Position numbers and translations under genes: made by a program
Notes under the pieces: generated by a model
Database searches by the model: none
Told to the model about the DNA's origin: nothing
The model's input: only the letters and a program-made list of their open reading frames with translations
Part shown: positions 49,777 through 58,877 of the stretch, piece after piece
Position numbering within the stretch: position 1 is the stretch's first letter
Layout: every line of letters begins with the position of its first letter
Assembly (NCBI RefSeq): GCF_900114715.1
Contig: NZ_FOTY01000018.1
Location: 1-60,993, forward strand
DNA length: 60,993 nucleotides
DNA from: Salibacterium qingdaonense
GTDB lineage: Bacteria > Bacillota > Bacilli > Bacillales > Marinococcaceae
Direction: 5' to 3'

Positions 49777-50664
49777 TTGTTACAGCCCCAGAAAACCGAT
49801 GTGCCTCACTACACCCAGAAGTTTCTGCGGCATTTGAAACGACAGAAATACGCCGAAGAAACCCTGACAGGGTACGGCAAAGACCTGAAACGCTTCACCC
49901 AGTTCCTGCAGCAGGAGTACAACGATATCGTTCGAATGAGCGATATCCAGAAAGAAGATATTCTGGACTACCTGACAGCACTGGAGGAAGAGGGACTGAA
50001 ACCCAACTCGGTGAACCGTCATCTTTCCACCATCAAAGCCTTGTACAAGTACCTGGTGCTCGAGCTCGATTTCCCGATGGATATCGGTGCCAGGATTAAG
50101 CAGCCTAATATCTATACACCGCTGCGGGAACCTCTGTCCTTTGATGAAATCGAGCACTTTCTGCAGACAGCGGAAAAGGTGTCCCGCTTCTACTTTGTGT
50201 TTTTCAGCTTCCTGTATCATACAGGAAGCCGTTTAACACCCGTACGCACCCTGCGACGAGAAAACGTCGATCTCCAGCAGCAGAAAGTGTATTTCCCACG
50301 TATTAAAAACGGAAGAGACCTGCATCTGCCTTTGACGGAGAAGCTCTACAAGCCGCTGGCTGCGTTTATGCTGGATTATCGCGACATCCAGACGGACTAC
50401 GTCTTTCCCTCGTCCGTCAAGCCGAATCAGCCTGTCAGTGCCACCCACGTCCGCAAAAAGCTGCGGGACCTTGTGAAGCTCGCGGGTATTGATAAACATG
50501 TGACGCCGCACCTTTTCCGTCACAGCACAGGCACCCATTTGACGCTGTTGGATGTGGACCAAAAATTTATTGCCAGCATCCTCGGCCACTCGGATCTTCG
50601 ATCCACCGCCAGGTATCAGCACCTCCACGTGGAAAACCTGCGTCCGAAACTCAAGAAATTGTGA
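49777..50664 (+). CDS. Tyrosine recombinase (XerC/D-like integrase)
   Basis: A 295-residue integrase: the N-terminal SAM-like domain (TQKFLRHLKRQKYAEETLTG, residues ~12-95) and a catalytic domain with Arg in YHTGSRLTPVRTL, HLFRHSTGTHL (HxxR), LGHSDLRSTARYQHL (His and nucleophilic Tyr). All catalytic residues are visible. TTG start with GAGGAGGG upstream. A terminator at 50710 closes the unit. Stand-alone integrases with a companion XRE gene are usual for mobile islands. Confidence 0.9.
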   Translation: MLQPQKTDVPHYTQKFLRHLKRQKYAEETLTGYGKDLKRFTQFLQQEYNDIVRMSDIQKEDILDYLTALEEEGLKPNSVNRHLSTIKALYKYLVLELDFPMDIGARIKQPNIYTPLREPLSFDEIEHFLQTAEKVSRFYFVFFSFLYHTGSRLTPVRTLRRENVDLQQQKVYFPRIKNGRDLHLPLTEKLYKPLAAFMLDYRDIQTDYVFPSSVKPNQPVSATHVRKKLRDLVKLAGIDKHVTPHLFRHSTGTHLTLLDVDQKFIASILGHSDLRSTARYQHLHVENLRPKLKKL

Positions 50665-50709
50665 GCAGGCTTTACCGTGGTGGCATGGAACCAAAACGGT
50701 TGAGTCAGA

Positions 50710-50742
50710 GGTGCTCTGTTTAAAAACAGAGTGCCTTTTTTC
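50710..50742 (+). terminator. Terminator of the recombinase cassette
   Basis: GGTGCTCTGTT/AACAGAGTGCC stem, 4-nt loop, then six T. Confidence 0.9.
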
Positions 50743-50744
50743 GG

Positions 50745-50965
50745 TTGCACCCTCCAAAAATGCGGATGTTTCTATCCCCATTTTCTCCTGATACGCAGGA
50801 TTTATACGAAAAAGCCAAAAAAACATATAAAATAAAAAAACATACAAATAGCAAAAAACGAGAAAACCTCATCCCGAAGGGTGATGACTTCATCTTTTTG
50901 GCTTTCGAGTAACGTCATAACCCAAAAGGGTTCCATCTTAATCAAGCAGAAAGTGTTAACGCTAA
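50745..50965. other. Gap without recognised genes
   Basis: A/T-rich sequence after the cassette terminator, with a short hairpin-like CTCATCCC/GGGTGATG stretch near 50870. Nothing else recognised. Confidence 0.35.
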
Positions 50966-50969
50966 TTTA

Positions 50970-51055
50970 GCAATTACAGCTTCCACTATTCAGAGATGAG
51001 AACGACCCGTTTAACAATCCAAATTGGCTGATCTCCGTATCCTCATTCGCATATG
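50970..51055 (-). mobile_element. Group II intron fragment (domain I-like piece)
   Basis: TTCCACTATTCAG, ATGAGAACGACCCGTTTAAC and the following ~30 bases match 52793-52870 inside the intron remnant there with few differences. Only this part is present, so it is a broken copy. Confidence 0.6.
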
Positions 51056-51105
51056 ATAACGTTTTTGTTTTGGAATTTTATATAAAAGTCCAAGCATCGA
51101 AAAAA

Positions 51106-51501
51106 TTATTCTTTAGTAATATTCGCCACATTCTCGCCATCACGGACAGCTTGAACATTTACTTTCATGTCATTATATTCATTTTTCAATTCATCAGCAT
51201 ATTTATTCGCCAAATCCTGAGCATCATTATCGCTCACTTCTTTAGCAAGCATAAGTGTTCCAATAGCAGTATCGTCCTGAGTGTAGACTTGTCCGTCAAT
51301 AACCCCGTCTTCTTCAGTTACCTGCTTCGTTAACTCTTCGTTTTGTTCTGTGGAATTTGATTCTTCTTCCTGTTGGTTCCCTTCATTTTCTTCGTTTGTT
51401 GTATCTGATTCTTCTTGTTCATTTGTCGTTTCTTCATTTGATGAACAACCCACAGCTAACATCAAAATCAGAATCACACTTATGAAAAGTCTCACGTTCA
51501 T
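51106..51501 (-). CDS. Small acidic lipoprotein
   Basis: A 131-residue protein with a lipoprotein signal peptide (lipobox LAVGC, Cys about residue 19), a highly acidic Glu/Asn/Thr/Ser linker (residues 21-62) and a ~65-residue C-terminal domain (TLMLAKEVSDNDAQDLANKY). Function not recognised. The linker composition is typical of exposed lipoproteins of halophilic bacilli. It lies isolated among transposon and intron debris but its frame is intact. Confidence 0.65.
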   Translation of the reverse strand: MNVRLFISVILILMLAVGCSSNEETTNEQEESDTTNEENEGNQQEEESNSTEQNEELTKQVTEEDGVIDGQVYTQDDTAIGTLMLAKEVSDNDAQDLANKYADELKNEYNDMKVNVQAVRDGENVANITKE

Positions 51502-51590
51502 AATGGTTAGTCCTCCAAATAGTCATTCTTTTATTATTATACCATGGAAGTAAACGGCAATGCTATTTTATCGGTTAAAACACAAAGTAT

Positions 51591-51652
51591 AAAGGAGCTT
51601 GCGTGTTTTTAACGCACGAAATTGTTTCAAAACCTGAACATTTAATGTATAG
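51591..51652 (-). mobile_element. ISL3 right-end fragment
   Basis: AAAGGAGCTTGCGTGTTTTT, CGCACGAAAT and AACATTTAATGTA follow the same order and spacing as the right end of the ISL3 element at 2213-2272. No transposase is present. Confidence 0.6.
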
Positions 51653-51715
51653 CTACGGAAATAAACCTTTTGAAAATCACTGACTGATTTCCTTCATTCA
51701 CTTTTTTAAGTAAAA

Positions 51716-51744
51716 ATCCTGTGAAGATCATTCTTCACAGGGTT
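51716..51744 (-). terminator. Terminator after broken surface-protein gene
   Basis: CCTGTGAAGA/TCTTCACAGG stem, 4-nt loop, with U-run on the minus strand, 20 bases after the stop at 51764. Confidence 0.85.
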
Positions 51745-51763
51745 TAGGTCGCTTATGACAATA

Positions 51764-52336
51764 CTATTCTCCAGAATTATAGTTTTCTATAGCATCTCCA
51801 TTATATTGTACAGCATCATTTGCAAAGTCGGAAATATTACTTAACGTATCATTGTCAATATCAATTGTATCTACATTCACACTCGGCGCAGCAATATTAT
51901 CACTGTGCGGATCATAATCCCCAGTACCAATCCATATACCAGCACCATATTCTGAACCTGCACTAACATTGTTCGAGATTGTAAGGTTACTCATCGTAAC
52001 ATTGTTTGCATACACAGCAATACCTTGATAAAATGTACTGTCATCTGCTGAATTCCGTTCAAGATCTAGATTACGGATTTCCACGTTTTCATCATTTGTG
52101 TTTGCAATGGTGACAGCAGGAACACCTTTAGATCCACTATCTGGAGTAACCGTAAGAATTTTTCCATCACCATCTATGGTCAGACCACGTTCGATAGAAA
52201 TCCTGTCTGATAAATCATCGCTGGAGGACCCATTAGTATAGTCAATATCACTTTCTAAAATAATATGACTAGTTGAACTATCTGCTAATGCCGTATCTAG
52301 TTCCCTTGCAGAATTGACGGTTGTTGCGCCATTCTC
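51764..52336 (-). pseudogene. C-terminal part of a beta-helix surface protein (3' exon)
   Basis: The open frame continues upstream past the first ATG (52084) to the intron boundary near 52337: ENGATTVNSARELDTALADS, IDYTNGSSSDDLSDRISIER, GLTIDGDGKILTVTPDSG, then VEIRNLDLERNSADD, MSNLTISNNVSAGSEYG and DTIDIDNDTLSNIS. The spaced [I/L]-D/N repeats indicate a right-handed parallel beta-helix, as found beside S-layer-type domains. The N-terminal part, signal peptide and start are not present; upstream lies a degenerate group II intron. Confidence 0.6.
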
Positions 52337-53042
52337 GTCTTATACTATCCAAATAGAATAGTTTTCGATTCGAGCCTTCACCATGCAGGCGGCTTTCACC
52401 GCACACGGCGATCCGTCAATGTATCTCTTCCATGTTCATTTCCCAATATAAAATGCAATTACAGAAACATTTACCTTTATCACCAGCTGAATCCTAATGA
52501 TGATAAAGAAGTGTCCTTGTACAATAACAAGTAGGTTAAGGTAATTAAAAGAGAGAGCCAATCACTCGAAAGTAATTGGCTCGCTATTGTTGGGAAATAA
52601 ATTGGTAGAGAAATCACTGACTGGGTTCCTTCGCTCGGCTGGTTTTTACCTCTTGTCACATTACTGCGGCAATACAAACGGCCAGCTGTCATCACTACTA
52701 TGAACCCGCCGCCACTTTACAGGATCATCGGTGCTTTTCCCACCTTCGTCTGTAAAGCTTCAAACGTTCCGTTTTGCCTATCCCTTGGTTGGATGACCGT
52801 AGGCTTCCACTATTCAGGTATGAGAACGACCCGTTTAACAGTCTGAATTGGTCGGATCGCCGTATCACCATTGCAGATGACAGGAAAAAAGGTGAACTCC
52901 TAGCTCAACTCTCACCCTTCTCTACCTCACCCTGCCTACATGGATTCATTGTCCTAGCCATAGCCACCTTTTAAGGAGCCCCGCCTCTTGAAAGAGTACG
53001 ACTTCACCTGACTTCGCCCCTTTGATCAGAAAAGGATCGCAC
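52337..53042 (-). mobile_element. Degenerate group II intron without reverse transcriptase
   Basis: The minus strand begins with GTGCGATCC at 53042, close to the group II 5' consensus GUGYG. At 52376-52413 it has a domain-V-like hairpin (GCCGTGTGCGGTGAAAGCCG followed by CCTGCATGGTG), then a small domain-VI-like hairpin with a bulged A near 52345. About 700 bases long, it has no open frame for an intron-encoded protein. A stem GAGCCAATTACTTTCGAGTG/ATTGGCTC lies within. A domain I piece recurs at 50970-51055. Confidence 0.6.
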
Positions 53043-53129
53043 TGGACGCAGGAGGATCAGACACATGGCAGATAGACTGTTTACCATGGTTCAGACTTCC
53101 ACTGAACAAATCAGCAAAACAGTTAAAGA

Positions 53130-53190
53130 CAAAACGGCATATGGAGAAGGGAACCAATATTCACCTAAACCACATGCCGTTCTCATTGTC
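53130..53190 (-). terminator. Terminator of the Ig-like surface protein gene
   Basis: ACGGCATGTGG pairs with CCATATGCCGT, followed by TTTGTCTTT on the minus strand, about 50-110 bases after the stop at 53243. The intron 5' end lies about 90 bases further on. Confidence 0.6.
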
Positions 53191-53242
53191 TTTCCTTCTT
53201 TCACTAGATTACTAGCTTATAAAGGAACGTTTCGTTTGTTTA

Positions 53243-54913
53243 TTAAGGAGTAGTTGTAATACTAATAGTTTCATTTGTTTCTTCACCATCAGTTACAGCA
53301 CTGGAAGGTACAACTACTGAATCTCCTCCATCAGTTGCATTAAATGCACTTCCATCATCATAAATGTTTAATGTGTCAGGAGCTTGCCAACCTGCTACTG
53401 AACCAGCAGATGAAGTATCATCATATGAATACTCGACACCATTTACAGTAACTGATGGTTGGTCGGACCCAACTGCTGATACATTCTCTGTAAAGCTAAC
53501 GGAAATATCATTAGTAGCATTAGCAACTGCTTTGGTAGAAACTGGTGCTGCTTCATCAGTGACTTTACTTGCAGATGCATCTATATTAGTATCCGCGATT
53601 TGATTATCATTACCATCAACAAATGCGCCAGCTTCTGCTTCAATAGCTTCAGCTTGGCCATTATCACCAGTAATAAACAACTCTCCGTCATTAACTGGTG
53701 TCAATACAGCTGATTGGCCATCAGAAGACATTTCTACAGATGCCTCAATACCATTGTCAGCTCCGTTAACAGCATCACCGTTCTCATCAAAACCATCAAC
53801 CAATACGTTCTTGGACGTATCATGAGTTACAGCTTCAGAGAAGTTCAACTCAACTGACTCAGAAGATTGCAGTGTTACCTCTGTTACTTCTGGAGCGATG
53901 ACATCTACAGCTTGAGCCTCTGCTTCAGTTACTTCATTTTGTACTTCATCCAATGTCGTGTCTTGTACTTCACCAGCAGCTAAACGCAACGTATAATTCT
54001 GATCTTCCATCGAAACATTATTATTTACGTTTTCGATCAAAATCTGGTTATTGTCTAACTCTAAATCAGGATGTTCATCAGTTACATCTTCTCCATGAAA
54101 ATGTGCTGACAATCCTGCTTCAGGTGTTGTTGTATAGTTCTGTTTATTAATAATATCTAAGTCAACTGAACTATCCCCAGCAGCCTCAACCGCTTGATTG
54201 AAAGTAACCACAGCGTTAACTTGCCCAGATACTTTTTCTGAAGCAAGGTATTCTAAGTCAGCAATAGATGGAGCTTCTTCATTTGATTCTACACTAAATT
54301 GATAAGTTACTGCTTCATCATTAGTGTTTCCAAAGGCATCTTCCATAGTACCAGCTGCAATTTCAACTTCATAAGTGTGACCACCTTGGAAAAATGACGA
54401 ATTATCTACATCAAGTTCTAAGTTACCGCTAGTTACTGCTGTAGTTCCAGCAACACTTGCTGTGTTGGTAGTATCTGTCACATCAGTCACGCTATTAACA
54501 AGACCTGCGCTGGCCGATTTATCCGCTAAATCAATATCAGCTTCTACAGTTGCTGCATCTCCAGCTGTAACATTAACATTCTCTACAGTTGGGGCTTCAG
54601 ACGGTATATCAATTTCAAATCCTTCATCTATACCGAATGCTTCACTATCAGGGTAAACAGTATACGGTGCGTTAGTTGTATCTAAATCGCTACTTAGAGT
54701 CAACTTAACGCTGTTTTCTTCAGAGTTATAGACAGCTGAATCAACAGCAATATTATTATAACTATTATCCAATACATCAAAGTTATTGACAGTTACACTA
54801 GTAGGATCCACTTCTTGGCTGAATTGAACTTCAACCTCATTAGCGTTAATCGCACAAAAGTAACTGAATTTTCCGAAAAATTTATTTATATAAAAGCCAT
54901 GAGACTCAAGCAA
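53243..54913 (-). pseudogene. Surface protein with tandem Ig-like repeats, N-terminally truncated
   Basis: A 556-residue frame. From about residue 22 it is a very acidic chain of SbsA-type Ig-like domains: NANEVEVQFSQEVDPTSVTV, VNAVVTFNQAVEAAGDSS, SESVELNFSEAVTHDTSK, NDISVSFTENVSAVGSDQP. The first ~20 residues (MLESHGFYINKFFGKFSYF) do not fit. There is no signal peptide or SLH domain, so the 5' end has been replaced by foreign sequence at about 54870. Such proteins are S-layer or adhesive cell-wall proteins in halophilic bacilli. Confidence 0.7.
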
Positions 54914-55205
54914 TTGGGCAAAGATGTTGCTCTACCCTTTGTTGCTCAATAGAAAATCAAGTCCAAAAGTTGCAATACAAAGTTCCTCAATAAAAAGACC
55001 TTCCAAGAAATACAGTAAACAGATTTCCCGTAGTTTTATAAAAGGGGGGGGGGTTGCTTGGAAAACTCGAACCAGCCGGACATCCATATGGACCAGTCGA
55101 ACCGATATAAACGTCATGCCGCTCAACAAATCGAGCAAAATGCCCGATTACCCAAGCGCTTTTGGTGACCCAAAAAACGTCCTCCCTCTCTTTTTTTGAA
55201 AAATA
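54870..55205. other. Foreign sequence at the truncated end of the surface gene, possible IS scar
   Basis: Short minus-strand frames lie here, one reading LSGMTFISVRLVHMDVRLV, with a run of ten G near 55045-55054 that has probably slipped. None is recognised with confidence. It may be a decayed transposase that joined the surface gene. Confidence 0.35.
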
Positions 55206-55293
55206 AGGATGGTGTCTAATCAGAATGACGTTCTACCTTTTTCCATCCACCACTTTAGATCTAAGAGATCGTAATACGATTTGGATTGTTTCC

Positions 55294-55521
55294 TTAATTA
55301 GAGAATTTAAGGTCAGCGACGTCCTCAAAATTAACATCATGAGGGACTTCATCATTCAGCATCAGTTCTCGAATGAGTTCCAGTTTGGCTGAGACTCCCA
55401 AGCTTAGGAACTCTTCACCATCAGCGTCCATTCGAGAAAAGGGAACATTTCGAACAGCAAACTCTTTATCCACAACACTCCATACGATATCTTTTGTTGG
55501 TTTCTCGGCTTCACTATTCAT
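55294..55521 (-). CDS. Small hypothetical protein
   Basis: A 75-residue acidic protein (MNSEAEKPTKDIVWSVVDKE, then AKLELIRELMLNDEVPHDVN). ATG at 55521 with GGGAGG 8 bases upstream. Function not recognised. It is the last gene of a run of small minus-strand genes of unknown function (57280 to 55294). Confidence 0.6.
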   Translation of the reverse strand: MNSEAEKPTKDIVWSVVDKEFAVRNVPFSRMDADGEEFLSLGVSAKLELIRELMLNDEVPHDVNFEDVADLKFSN

Positions 55522-55623
55522 CGCAGGAACCTCCCTATACAAGATACTCATATGAATGCCTCCCCTTTGCGTTATAAATATTTTTACCTATATAAGAAAT
55601 TTTAAACCTTATCTCTGAAATAT

Positions 55624-56226
55624 TCAATCTCCATTTAAACGTTTCTTTATTTCCTCTAACATGGCAGCCGTTTCTGGATTGGTTTCCGTAATGGAAGTCT
55701 CCATTGCTTCCCCTTCTACATTTCGAGGAGCAACGGTTATCATCTTAATAACATGATTCCCTTTCTTTCCCCATACAAAACTGATAGGTAATTTCATCCC
55801 CTCGGGATTCTCTTTTTCCAATGTTGTATACGAAAGAGAAGGATAACCTTTAAATTGGGCTTTTGTGACAGTATCCGTATTTTTCACTCTGTTTATGAGA
55901 CCTATGATGGTATCTCGATCATTAGAACGAATTCGTTTTAGGCTTCGTTCACTGCTGTACAGGGAAACCTGTATAATCTCATCGTCAAGAAGTTTGGCAG
56001 CTGGTATCCCTGAAATAATCTGGTCTTTATAATGTATAACCGTTTGTTTCTGCTTTTCTGTTATGTAAGACAAGTCTTTGCCATGCTTTTCTTCCCGCCG
56101 AAGTTGAGATTGCAAGAAATCAGCAGCAATACCTCTTATTTCTTTTATCTGATCCTGTTCAAAAAGAATGATATCATTGATAACCAGGGTTTCCTCGTCC
56201 CTGAATGTTACAGTGAACCTTGACAA
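55624..56226 (-). CDS. Hypothetical protein
   Basis: A ~200-residue soluble protein (FTVTFRDEETLVINDIILFE, VIHYKDQIISGIPAAKLLDD, LPISFVWGKKGNHVIKMITV). I do not recognise a family. A TTG at 56226 has AGGGAG 10 bases upstream; the longer frame to 56256 lacks a site. Charged coiled-coil-like N-terminal part followed by a beta-rich part. Confidence 0.55.
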   Translation of the reverse strand: MSRFTVTFRDEETLVINDIILFEQDQIKEIRGIAADFLQSQLRREEKHGKDLSYITEKQKQTVIHYKDQIISGIPAAKLLDDEIIQVSLYSSERSLKRIRSNDRDTIIGLINRVKNTDTVTKAQFKGYPSLSYTTLEKENPEGMKLPISFVWGKKGNHVIKMITVAPRNVEGEAMETSITETNPETAAMLEEIKKRLNGD

Positions 56227-56332
56227 GTAAAACACACTCCCTACTGTACCCTTCAACTCAGCCTATAATACAAGGTGTCCCGTGTCAATTCTCTCGGCCA
56301 ACCACTTAGACATGGTCTTCCAGACTGGCAAT

Positions 56333-56701
56333 CTACATACTATAAGAAACTTGACTTTCCTTCCACTTATTCCAATCTATCGAAGCCTTTAAAAGAACAC
56401 TAATCATGACAATCAAAACCGGTATTAGACTTAACGTTTCGTTGATTCCAACGTTGTTCGCAAGAAAAAAACAAGTAACCCCCGTTGATAACATCCATTT
56501 ATACTGATTTTTAGTAATAAGCTTCACCTGATAGGTCTTTTCTACATTGTTACAGACAGACACCCCATATAATAAACCAAAAAACAAAAGCCCAGTAACC
56601 ACTGATAAAACACCCATGAAATTTTCTATAATATATTGAATGATCTGAAAGGCAGCGAAACCTAGGAGACCAATAACCACTACAGGCATGATTTTTTGCA
56701 T
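56333..56701 (-). CDS. Small membrane protein
   Basis: A 122-residue protein with about four hydrophobic segments (VVVIGLLGFAAFQIIQYII, VVTGLLFFGLLYGVSVC, WMLSTGVTCFFLANNVG, SLIPVLIVMISVLL). No family recognised. It lies 15 bases after the larger membrane protein gene and is presumably co-expressed. Immunity-like or transport accessory roles are possible but unsupported. Confidence 0.55.
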   Translation of the reverse strand: MQKIMPVVVIGLLGFAAFQIIQYIIENFMGVLSVVTGLLFFGLLYGVSVCNNVEKTYQVKLITKNQYKWMLSTGVTCFFLANNVGINETLSLIPVLIVMISVLLKASIDWNKWKESQVSYSM

Positions 56702-56716
56702 GGATAAAATCCCCCT

Positions 56717-57280
56717 CTATGAATGTAGATTATGGGAAGGATCGCCATCAGGATTGGAACGCAGATATCCTCCACCATCTTCTTTAGACAAGTTGATGTC
56801 GGTGTTTCCATCTCCATCTCTATAGTACCCTTCCACCATCGTACCGTCCTCTGTCTCATAACCACTAACTTCATGGGGATCTACGGCATGGAGATTCGAA
56901 GGTTCTTCGGCATCCAAACCACCGGCCATAAGATCAGCGGAGGCTTCATCTAAAATCGTATCAAAGAGAATAGCATCAATAGCAAGAGTGAAGGGCACGC
57001 ATATAATGGCATATCTCAGGATGAAAATAGGGATGTACCTTACACTCCGGAACCAAATCACTAAATTAATCCATATGATGCTCCACGTAATAACAAACCA
57101 ACCATCATATAAGGTGATATTCACACCTAACGTGAACAAGGTTATGGCTATTCCCACTACCATTTTTCCTTTATGTTGAGACCAAATGGTAACAAAGTCC
57201 TCACTTACCTTTATGAATCGATACCCACCTATGATAAAAGATATTACAGCTAAAATGGATACAGTTCCAAAAATAGACAT
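56717..57280 (-). CDS. Membrane protein with a GGGYLRSNPDGD tail
   Basis: A 187-residue protein with about four TM helices in residues 1-120 and a hydrophilic C-terminus: VDPHEVSGYETEDGTMVEGY, then YRDGDGNTDINLSKEDGGGY and LRSNPDGDPSHN. This tail motif recurs in many Firmicute proteins of mobile or accessory regions. Function unknown. It is the first gene of the small minus-strand group. Confidence 0.55.
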   Translation of the reverse strand: MSIFGTVSILAVISFIIGGYRFIKVSEDFVTIWSQHKGKMVVGIAITLFTLGVNITLYDGWFVITWSIIWINLVIWFRSVRYIPIFILRYAIICVPFTLAIDAILFDTILDEASADLMAGGLDAEEPSNLHAVDPHEVSGYETEDGTMVEGYYRDGDGNTDINLSKEDGGGYLRSNPDGDPSHNLHS

Positions 57281-57289
57281 TCAGCTATC

Positions 57290-57630
57290 TTCCTTCCTGA
57301 ATTCATGAAAGAGGCGTATGGTCTTGAGGTTAAACAATGCTTCTGTGCCCTAAACGGGGCGGCATATAATACCACAAGAATAAAAGATTAAGGGGTTTCG
57401 GCATTAGTTCTTTAGTCCTTACAAATAAATTTTACCATATTCGAAACGTAGATGGAATTCCATTATAAAAAATATTTATAGCTCCGTATTGGAGATATTA
57501 CTGTTTTCGATGTTCTTCCTCTATTTCGTAGATCAACATGTTTCAGCGATTGTCCCACCGGTGCTTCTTATACAATCTTTTGTATTTCTAAAAGGGCTTT
57601 CTTTGAGCAAATTGCTTATTTTTCATGTTT
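57290..57630. other. A/T-rich intergenic region
   Basis: Divergent control region between the membrane protein genes and the EVE-like gene. No gene recognised. Confidence 0.4.
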
Positions 57631-57633
57631 TTG

Positions 57634-57690
57634 TTGACAAATCAACTTTCCCAATTTACTATTAGTTATATACTAAGTTAATAACTAAGT
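57634..57690 (+). promoter_or_regulatory. Promoter and operator-like repeats of the EVE-like module
   Basis: TTGACA (57634-57639), 17 bp, TACTAT (57657-57662). Just downstream the half-sequence ACTAAGTTA occurs twice with 12-bp spacing (57672 and 57684), and TTAGTTAT/ATAACTAA forms an inverted repeat, so a repressor may bind here. Confidence 0.6.
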
Positions 57691-57705
57691 TATGGAGGTG
57701 ATGGA

Positions 57706-58311
57706 GTGAATATTTTCATGGTACGAAGTAAGCCACATGGAATAGAACGAATGGACACTTTTTTGGAAAAGAACCTAATTGCTGTGGGATGGACGAGTAC
57801 AGGAGACCTAACCCATGCCGGAAAAGAAGAAATTCGAAGCTCTTTATTATCATTAGGTTATGAAGATCAATCTTTAAGGACGAATCTTGGTCTTTTGAAT
57901 TCCTTTGTAAACACAATGGAAGTTGGGGATCTAGTACTCATTCGTAAAGGGGAGACGGTTCATATCGGAAAGGTAGGAGAGTACAGTTGGAGAGAGGAAT
58001 TCACAGACTTATTCATGGCTCACACCCGCTCAGTCACCTGGATCACGAAAGTTCCTTTTGAACAGTTAAATGCAAAAGTCCAGTCCCTTCTAAAAAACAT
58101 CCGCTCTATAAGCAAATTCAAGCACAATGCAGAAGAAGCTGAACTCCAAGCATATCTGGATCCAACTTTACGAGATAATGCTGGTTCATCCATTAATAAA
58201 GATTTATATGACAACACCATTGAAGTTTTAAAAGACCTAATGAATAATGCAGAAGACGAAGGGACGCGATTGGAAGCAGCAAAAGAACTTATGAACCATC
58301 TTCGCAAATAA
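57706..58311 (+). CDS. EVE/PUA-like domain protein
   Basis: A 201-residue protein whose first ~130 residues resemble the EVE/PUA-like modified-base-reading domain in front of restriction nucleases: FMVRSKPHGIERMDTFLEKN, LIAVGWTSTGDLTHAG, then LLNSFVNTMEVGDLVLIRKG and HIGKVGEYSW. No nuclease domain follows; the C-terminal ~60 residues are helical. GTG start with GGAGGTG upstream and a clear promoter. It is followed by a 115-residue gene on the same strand. A role in recognising modified or phage DNA is inferred from the fold. Confidence 0.6.
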   Translation: MNIFMVRSKPHGIERMDTFLEKNLIAVGWTSTGDLTHAGKEEIRSSLLSLGYEDQSLRTNLGLLNSFVNTMEVGDLVLIRKGETVHIGKVGEYSWREEFTDLFMAHTRSVTWITKVPFEQLNAKVQSLLKNIRSISKFKHNAEEAELQAYLDPTLRDNAGSSINKDLYDNTIEVLKDLMNNAEDEGTRLEAAKELMNHLRK

Positions 58312-58343
58312 TTTCAACACGTAATCAAATTGGAGGGATTGCA

Positions 58344-58691
58344 TTGTTAAAGAACATGGATGGTAAAGCAATTACTGAAGTGGCTTACAAAGCAAATTAC
58401 ACCAGACTGATGAAAAAACTCCCCCAGGATAAACACCGAGCAATCGTTACAGAGCTAGATAGAATTGCAGATCAAGAAGAAGTCCTAACCTCAAGCTGGA
58501 TTCCAGGAAGCGACTGGAGAGGAACTGTATATGAGCCTATATGGGAAGCATGTGGCAGAAACGATGAAGTAGCCGCTAAGTTTTATGGTCAAATTCTGTA
58601 TAAAGTAATCATAGATCATCCAGAGGAATGGTTGTTTGGGAAGTACGATCATGCTAGAGGGAAGACATATTTCAGAGTGAATACACATTAA
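58344..58691 (+). CDS. Hypothetical protein encoded with the EVE-like gene
   Basis: A 115-residue protein (LMKKLPQDKHRAIVTELDRI, YEPIWEACGRNDEVAAKFYG). TTG start with GGAGGG 6 bases upstream, 32 bases after the EVE-like gene. No known family recognised. Confidence 0.6.
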   Translation: MLKNMDGKAITEVAYKANYTRLMKKLPQDKHRAIVTELDRIADQEEVLTSSWIPGSDWRGTVYEPIWEACGRNDEVAAKFYGQILYKVIIDHPEEWLFGKYDHARGKTYFRVNTH

Positions 58692-58835
58692 CCTTCCTCT
58701 ATTGAAGTTCCCGTTTTGGTATGGAATGTATATATAAGGGAAGGGTCTTATTGATAATCTCTTTACCCTTCACTAGAAAACAAGGGCTCAGAGTTTGGTT
58801 GGTTCTATTTCCATTCAAGTGGGGCGGTAGAAAAA

Positions 58836-58869
58836 AAGAACAGTGCCTTTTCCGGAGGGCACTGTTCTT
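58836..58869. terminator. Bidirectional terminator
   Basis: AAGAACAGTGCC...GGGCACTGTTCTT stem between the convergent EVE-like unit and the recombinase-associated gene, with A-run on the left and TC-rich sequence on the right. Confidence 0.8.
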
Positions 58870-58877
58870 CTGCTTCT

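Noticed and set aside
54858-54872. GTGCGAT on the minus strand as another group II intron 5' end
   Set aside because: It lies within an in-frame AINANEVEV segment typical of the surface protein itself and no intron domains follow.
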